NCBI GenBank assembly: GCA_038137215.1 | Contig: JAYQBG010000001.1 | Coordinates: forward strand, 124,001-188,000 | Direction of reading: 5' to 3' | Origin: JABJAG01 sp038137215 | GTDB taxonomy: Bacteria > Pseudomonadota > Alphaproteobacteria > UBA6615 | DNA: 64,000 nucleotides | Part shown: in pieces, positions 60,857-64,000 of the stretch | Numbering within the stretch: position 1 is the first letter of the stretch | How the letters are laid out: each line of letters starts with the position of its first letter | The notes under the pieces: model-generated | Seen by the model: only the letters and a program-made list of their open reading frames with translations | Database searches by the model: none | Told to the model about the DNA's origin: nothing | Program-made: the position numbers and the translations under genes

Positions 60857-61834
60857 TTACATATCCTCGCCGATAAAATCGCCCGCGCCGAGCGAACGGG
60901 CAAGATGCAACTCGCGCGCCTGTCGGGAATCCTCGGCGATCTGCGCCTTGAGTTCGTCAATTCCGTTGAACTTCTTCTCCGCGCGCAGATAGTCAACAAA
61001 GGCAACACGCAGATAGGTGCCGTAGAGATCACCTTCGAAATCGAACAGGTGAACCTCCAGCACCAGATTGTCACCATCGACCGTGGGCCGAACCCCCAGA
61101 TTGGCAACACCGTCATACCACCGGATGCGCCCTTCGGCCCGCACACCGGCCCGAATCGAATACACCCCGCGCGCCGGTCGGATCGATTCCCCAAGGTCCA
61201 CATTCGCGGTCGGAAACCCGATGGTACGCCCCAACTGGCGGCCCTCGCGGACGCGTCCCTCGACCTCCCACAAATGCCCGAGCAGCGCCGCCGCGCGCTG
61301 GGGCTGACCATTGGTAAGATATTTCCGGATCAGGGTGGAGGAATAGATCTCCTGCACTTCGTCACGGGCCGGCTGAACGGCACTGGCCTCGAATCCGAGC
61401 GCCCGGGCCCGCTGCGCGAGGTATTCGGGATTGCCCTCCCGTCCGGCACCGAAGGCAAAGTCGTATCCCACGACAACATGCGATGCGCCGATCCCCTCGT
61501 GCAGGATATCGGTCACGAAGCTGTCGGCAGTTCGTTTGGCGATCGTTTCATCGAACCGCAGCACATAGAGCAGGTCGGCGCCCAGCGCCTGAAGCTCACG
61601 GACCTTGATCCGGAATGGCGTCAGGCGGAACGGCTCGGTTTCCTTGCCGAAGAATGTCCGCGGATGGGGCTCAAAGGTGAGGATACCGAACTTTCGCCCA
61701 TCCGCCCGCGCAATGTCCCGGGCCGTCGCGATCACATGCTGATGGCCGCGATGCAAGCCGTCGAAATTGCCCAGGGCCACACAGGCACCCCTGTCGGCGT
61801 CGGGCACCCCGGTGAAATGACGAAGAATACGCAT
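60857..61834 (-). CDS. ribF: bifunctional riboflavin kinase/FAD synthetase
   Basis: RibF makes FMN and FAD from riboflavin. The 325-residue protein has the N-terminal nucleotidyltransferase site ALGNFDGLHRGHQHVI and a C-terminal kinase domain containing GRTIGFPTANVDLGE and the EVHLFDFEGDLYG segment. It lies 74 bases upstream of ileS on the same strand, the common ribF-ileS-lspA order. Confidence 0.97.
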   Translation of the reverse strand: MRILRHFTGVPDADRGACVALGNFDGLHRGHQHVIATARDIARADGRKFGILTFEPHPRTFFGKETEPFRLTPFRIKVRELQALGADLLYVLRFDETIAKRTADSFVTDILHEGIGASHVVVGYDFAFGAGREGNPEYLAQRARALGFEASAVQPARDEVQEIYSSTLIRKYLTNGQPQRAAALLGHLWEVEGRVREGRQLGRTIGFPTANVDLGESIRPARGVYSIRAGVRAEGRIRWYDGVANLGVRPTVDGDNLVLEVHLFDFEGDLYGTYLRVAFVDYLRAEKKFNGIDELKAQIAEDSRQARELHLARSLGAGDFIGEDM

Positions 61835-61908
61835 GGGCGCGATGTACCTGCCGACCGGGCGGCGATCAAGCCATTCCCGGTCGTTTTGGGTATGGCGCGC
61901 CCGTCGGG

Positions 61909-62397
61909 CTAGCTTTTGGTGGGGACCAGAACCTGGGCTTCGCCGGAGATCACAACCTTATCTCCGACGGTGCAGACGGTTTCCAGAACCGCACGGTTCT
62001 TTTCCGGAATCAGCTGGGTGACGGTCGCACGTGCGGTCACCGTGTCGCCCGGACGCACCGGTGCCTTGAACTTCAGGGTCTGGCTGACATAGACGCAACC
62101 GGGCCCCGGCAGACGGGTGCCCACCACGGTCGAGATGAAGCTCGAACACAGCATGCCATGCGCGATCGTGCCGGCGAACATGGTCTGTCCGGCATATTCC
62201 TCATTCAGGTGCATTGGATTGGTGTCACCCGAAATCCCGGCAAACATCACCAGATCAGCCGGACCGATGGTGCGGGCATATGCCGCCGTCATCCCGACTT
62301 CCAGTTCCTCGAAAAAATAACCGCTTAGCTCATCGACCAAGTTCGGCGTGGGGGAAACCGGCGCGGTAACCGCGGGCTCAAGAGCGTCAACCGACAT
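61909..62397 (-). CDS. MaoC family (R)-specific enoyl-CoA hydratase-like protein
   Basis: A 162-residue hot-dog-fold protein. The hydratase motif is visible as DLVMFAGISGDTNPMHLNEEYA, with the catalytic Asp and His of MaoC/PhaJ enzymes, followed by IAHGMLCSSFISTVVG. These enzymes hydrate trans-2-enoyl-CoA in fatty acid or polyhydroxyalkanoate metabolism. The start at 62397 (MSVDALEPAV) has AGAGG upstream; the frame is open to 62427. The first about 30 residues are a Pro/Ala-rich extension. Substrate not known. Confidence 0.9.
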   Translation of the reverse strand: MSVDALEPAVTAPVSPTPNLVDELSGYFFEELEVGMTAAYARTIGPADLVMFAGISGDTNPMHLNEEYAGQTMFAGTIAHGMLCSSFISTVVGTRLPGPGCVYVSQTLKFKAPVRPGDTVTARATVTQLIPEKNRAVLETVCTVGDKVVISGEAQVLVPTKS

Positions 62398-62474
62398 GGA
62401 AACCTCTGTTTCTATTGTGCGTTGCAAAACATGGTGCGCCGCACTATGCGCAAAGGCAAGGCCCTGGGTGAAAA

Positions 62475-62505
62475 ATTATAAGTCATTGATAAACAAATAC
62501 TAAAA
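62475..62505 (-). promoter_or_regulatory. candidate promoter of the MaoC gene
   Basis: On the minus strand a perfect TATAAT stands at 62480-62475, about 80 bases upstream of the MaoC start codon, in an AT-rich island. The -35 word at 17-base spacing (TTAGTA) is a weak match, so this is only a candidate. Confidence 0.35.
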
Positions 62506-62645
62506 AGACATATGGGAATGTCTCAGCGACTCACAAACTCACCGTTCGCCGCAAAACTGCGTTTTGCGATGCAATGAAATCACCTGAATTTCTTACTGCG
62601 CAACATGAGCGCAACGCAATCCGACTTTGAACCCCTGATGCGTTT

Positions 62646-64000
62646 TCAGGGCGCCGGACGCGGGTCGAGAGGCACTCGCGCGGAAATCCCGACGATTTCC
62701 TCCAGCCGTGCCGCGTAACCGAGAAGTTCCGCTTCACCCCGGGGCCGTCCGACAAGCTGCAATCCAATTGGCAGACCAGACTGCGTGAAGCCGACCGGAA
62801 CGGACATGGCCGGACAGCCCGAGAGCGTGATCGCAAAGCAGATGTAGAGCCAGTCCACATAGTTTCCGAACTCGTGATCGCCGACCCGTTCCAGATAGCG
62901 CATATCAACATCGAAGGGCGGGACGATGGCGGCCGGACAGGCCAGGACGTCGAAATCCTCGAACCAGGTGGCGACCCGCTGACAAAGCGCGCCGCGCTCG
63001 CGCAAGGCGAGGGAGATATCTCCGCTGGTCTGGTTCATGCCCTTCTCGATGTTCCAGATCATTTCCGGTTTCATCTTGTCGCGGTGCTTTTCGAGCAGGG
63101 GGGCCCGGTTGACCACGAAGGCCGCCGCGCGGAGGGTCTGGAAGATCTCGAGAGCGCCGGAGAAATCAGGCGTGGCGTCTTCCACGACGGCACCTGCCTC
63201 GGCGAAGCGTGCCGCGCCGGCTCGGCAGATTTCCGCAACCTCCGGATCAACCGGACCGATACCCAGATCGGGGGTAAACCCGACACGCAGGGGCGTGGTC
63301 GGATTGAGTGCGGCGTCCTGGAACGAACGTGCCGGCGCGTCCATCGACAGGGGCGCGCCGGGATGGACCCCGACCTCAGCGTCCAGCATCAGTGCGACAT
63401 CGGCCACATTGCGGGCCATGGGGCCGTTCATCGAGAGGCTTTGGAACGGATCGCGCTGGGGTCCGGCCGCCACCCGGCCCGGGCTCGGACGCAATCCGAC
63501 CACGGAACAATAGCTGGCCGGAGTCCGGAGGGAGCCGCCCAGATCGGTGCCCGTGGCCAGCCATGACATTCCCGTGACCAGCGCCACTGCCGCGCCGCCC
63601 GACGAGCCGCCGCAGGTCATGTCCGTGTTCCAGGGATTCAGGGTCTTGCCGAAAACCTCGTTGAAGGTGTTGGCGCCCGCGGCAAATTCCGGAGTGTTGG
63701 ATTTGCCGATCACAAGAGCGCCGTTCTTCTTCAGAATCTCGACCGAGATATCATCACGCTCGGAAATATGATCGGCGAAGATCGGCGAGCCATGGGTGGT
63801 CTTCACGCCCGCCACATCGGTCACATCCTTGACCACGATGGGCAGACCCGCCAGCCAGCCCGGGCCCGGATTATCGGGTTTCGGGAGTGATTTTGCGGCA
63901 TCCCGCGCCATGTCGAGGCAAAGCGTCGGCAGCGCATTGACAGCCGGATCGACGGCTGCGATGCGTTCTTCGGCCGCATCGATCAGCTCGAGGGGTGTGA
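62646..64000 (-). CDS. amidase family protein, 5' end cut by the window edge
   Basis: An amidase-signature enzyme with the Ser-Ser-Lys triad: Lys in LPIVVKDVTDVAGVKTT, Ser in TCGGSSGGAAVALVTG and the nucleophile Ser in TGTDLGGSLRTPASYCS. The frame is open to the last base; upstream of the internal ATG at 63911 it reads TPLELIDAAEERIAAVDPAV, which is the expected family N-terminal helix, so the true start is beyond the window. The C-terminal half (GCPAMSVPVGFTQSGLPIGLQ) is complete. Substrate could be an amide, aryl-amide or carbamate; it cannot be told. Confidence 0.93.
   Translation of the reverse strand, partial: TPLELIDAAEERIAAVDPAVNALPTLCLDMARDAAKSLPKPDNPGPGWLAGLPIVVKDVTDVAGVKTTHGSPIFADHISERDDISVEILKKNGALVIGKSNTPEFAAGANTFNEVFGKTLNPWNTDMTCGGSSGGAAVALVTGMSWLATGTDLGGSLRTPASYCSVVGLRPSPGRVAAGPQRDPFQSLSMNGPMARNVADVALMLDAEVGVHPGAPLSMDAPARSFQDAALNPTTPLRVGFTPDLGIGPVDPEVAEICRAGAARFAEAGAVVEDATPDFSGALEIFQTLRAAAFVVNRAPLLEKHRDKMKPEMIWNIEKGMNQTSGDISLALRERGALCQRVATWFEDFDVLACPAAIVPPFDVDMRYLERVGDHEFGNYVDWLYICFAITLSGCPAMSVPVGFTQSGLPIGLQLVGRPRGEAELLGYAARLEEIVGISARVPLDPRPAP

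Noticed and set aside
1..64000. CRISPR arrays, tRNA or rRNA genes, transposases, phage genes
   Set aside because: I looked for regular repeats with spacers, T-loop-like words and typical mobile-element proteins and saw none.

Overview
This window is high-GC chromosomal DNA from an alphaproteobacterium, most likely a marine or environmental member of the Rhodospirillales/Kiloniellales-like groups; genus assignment from sequence alone is not justified. The evidence is the ctaC-ctaD-ctaB-small protein-ctaG-ctaE-DUF983-SURF1 cytochrome oxidase order, a BamF-type (DUF3035) lipoprotein, type II homoserine kinase, alphaproteobacterial/plant-type GshA, waaA-lpxK for lipid A-Kdo synthesis, and a ribF-ileS-lspA-bamF-M16-M16-pgi-mutL block. 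Almost everything is housekeeping. I see no phage, insertion sequence, CRISPR array, rRNA or tRNA. A run of ten Ns inside rnhA shows that this is a scaffolded draft assembly.

Layout. 1-2720: glycine cleavage operon (gcvT-gcvH-gcvPA, minus strand) behind a tandem glycine riboswitch. 2.7-9.8 kb: a lipoprotein and a double-CDGSH protein, ispH-thrB-rnhA, a peroxiredoxin, a DsbD/ScsB-like thiol transporter, and YqgE/AlgH. 9.8-22.2 kb: one long minus-strand run from ctaC through the aa3-type oxidase genes, SURF1, an M32 carboxypeptidase, thrC, an M16 peptidase and a RimJ-like acetyltransferase, with an MFS transporter at its end. 22.4-28.3 kb: tldD, an EmrAB-like efflux pair, an OxyR-like regulator lacking the peroxide-sensing cysteine, and a small unknown protein. 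28.4-35.8 kb: gshA, rsmE, ubiA, a YGSN-motif protein, a UbiD-family decarboxylase, a MAPEG protein and pmbA (partner of tldD). 35.8-39.2 kb: an intact lipid kinase facing a visibly decayed pair of genes that resemble the plcP-agt membrane-lipid remodelling cassette of marine bacteria, then an AhpD-like protein. 39.3-44.4 kb: a zinc-ribbon methyltransferase, MsbA-like ABC transporter, waaA and lpxK. 44.4-53.8 kb: M23 peptidase, xseA, purD, tadA, a class I amidotransferase, a pseudouridine synthase, rsmD, mutL and pgi. 53.9-64 kb: a paired inactive/active M16 peptidase set, bamF, lspA, ileS, ribF, a MaoC hydratase and a partial amidase.

How the genes work together. The cta run encodes oxidase subunits I-III plus heme O synthesis and copper/heme assembly, so it builds one terminal oxidase. 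Homoserine kinase and threonine synthase (thrB, thrC) are both present but 7 kb apart. TldD and PmbA/TldE form one protease. MsbA-like, WaaA and LpxK serve the outer membrane, as do BamF and LspA.

The most notable observation is the plcP-agt pair. The first gene carries two in-frame TAG codons and an exact 25-bp tandem duplication, and the second carries a single-base deletion in a C-rich run, while their neighbours are open. This looks like recent loss of a phosphate-stress lipid-remodelling function, although draft assembly error has to be excluded. I did not find a convincing new defence or mobile system here.
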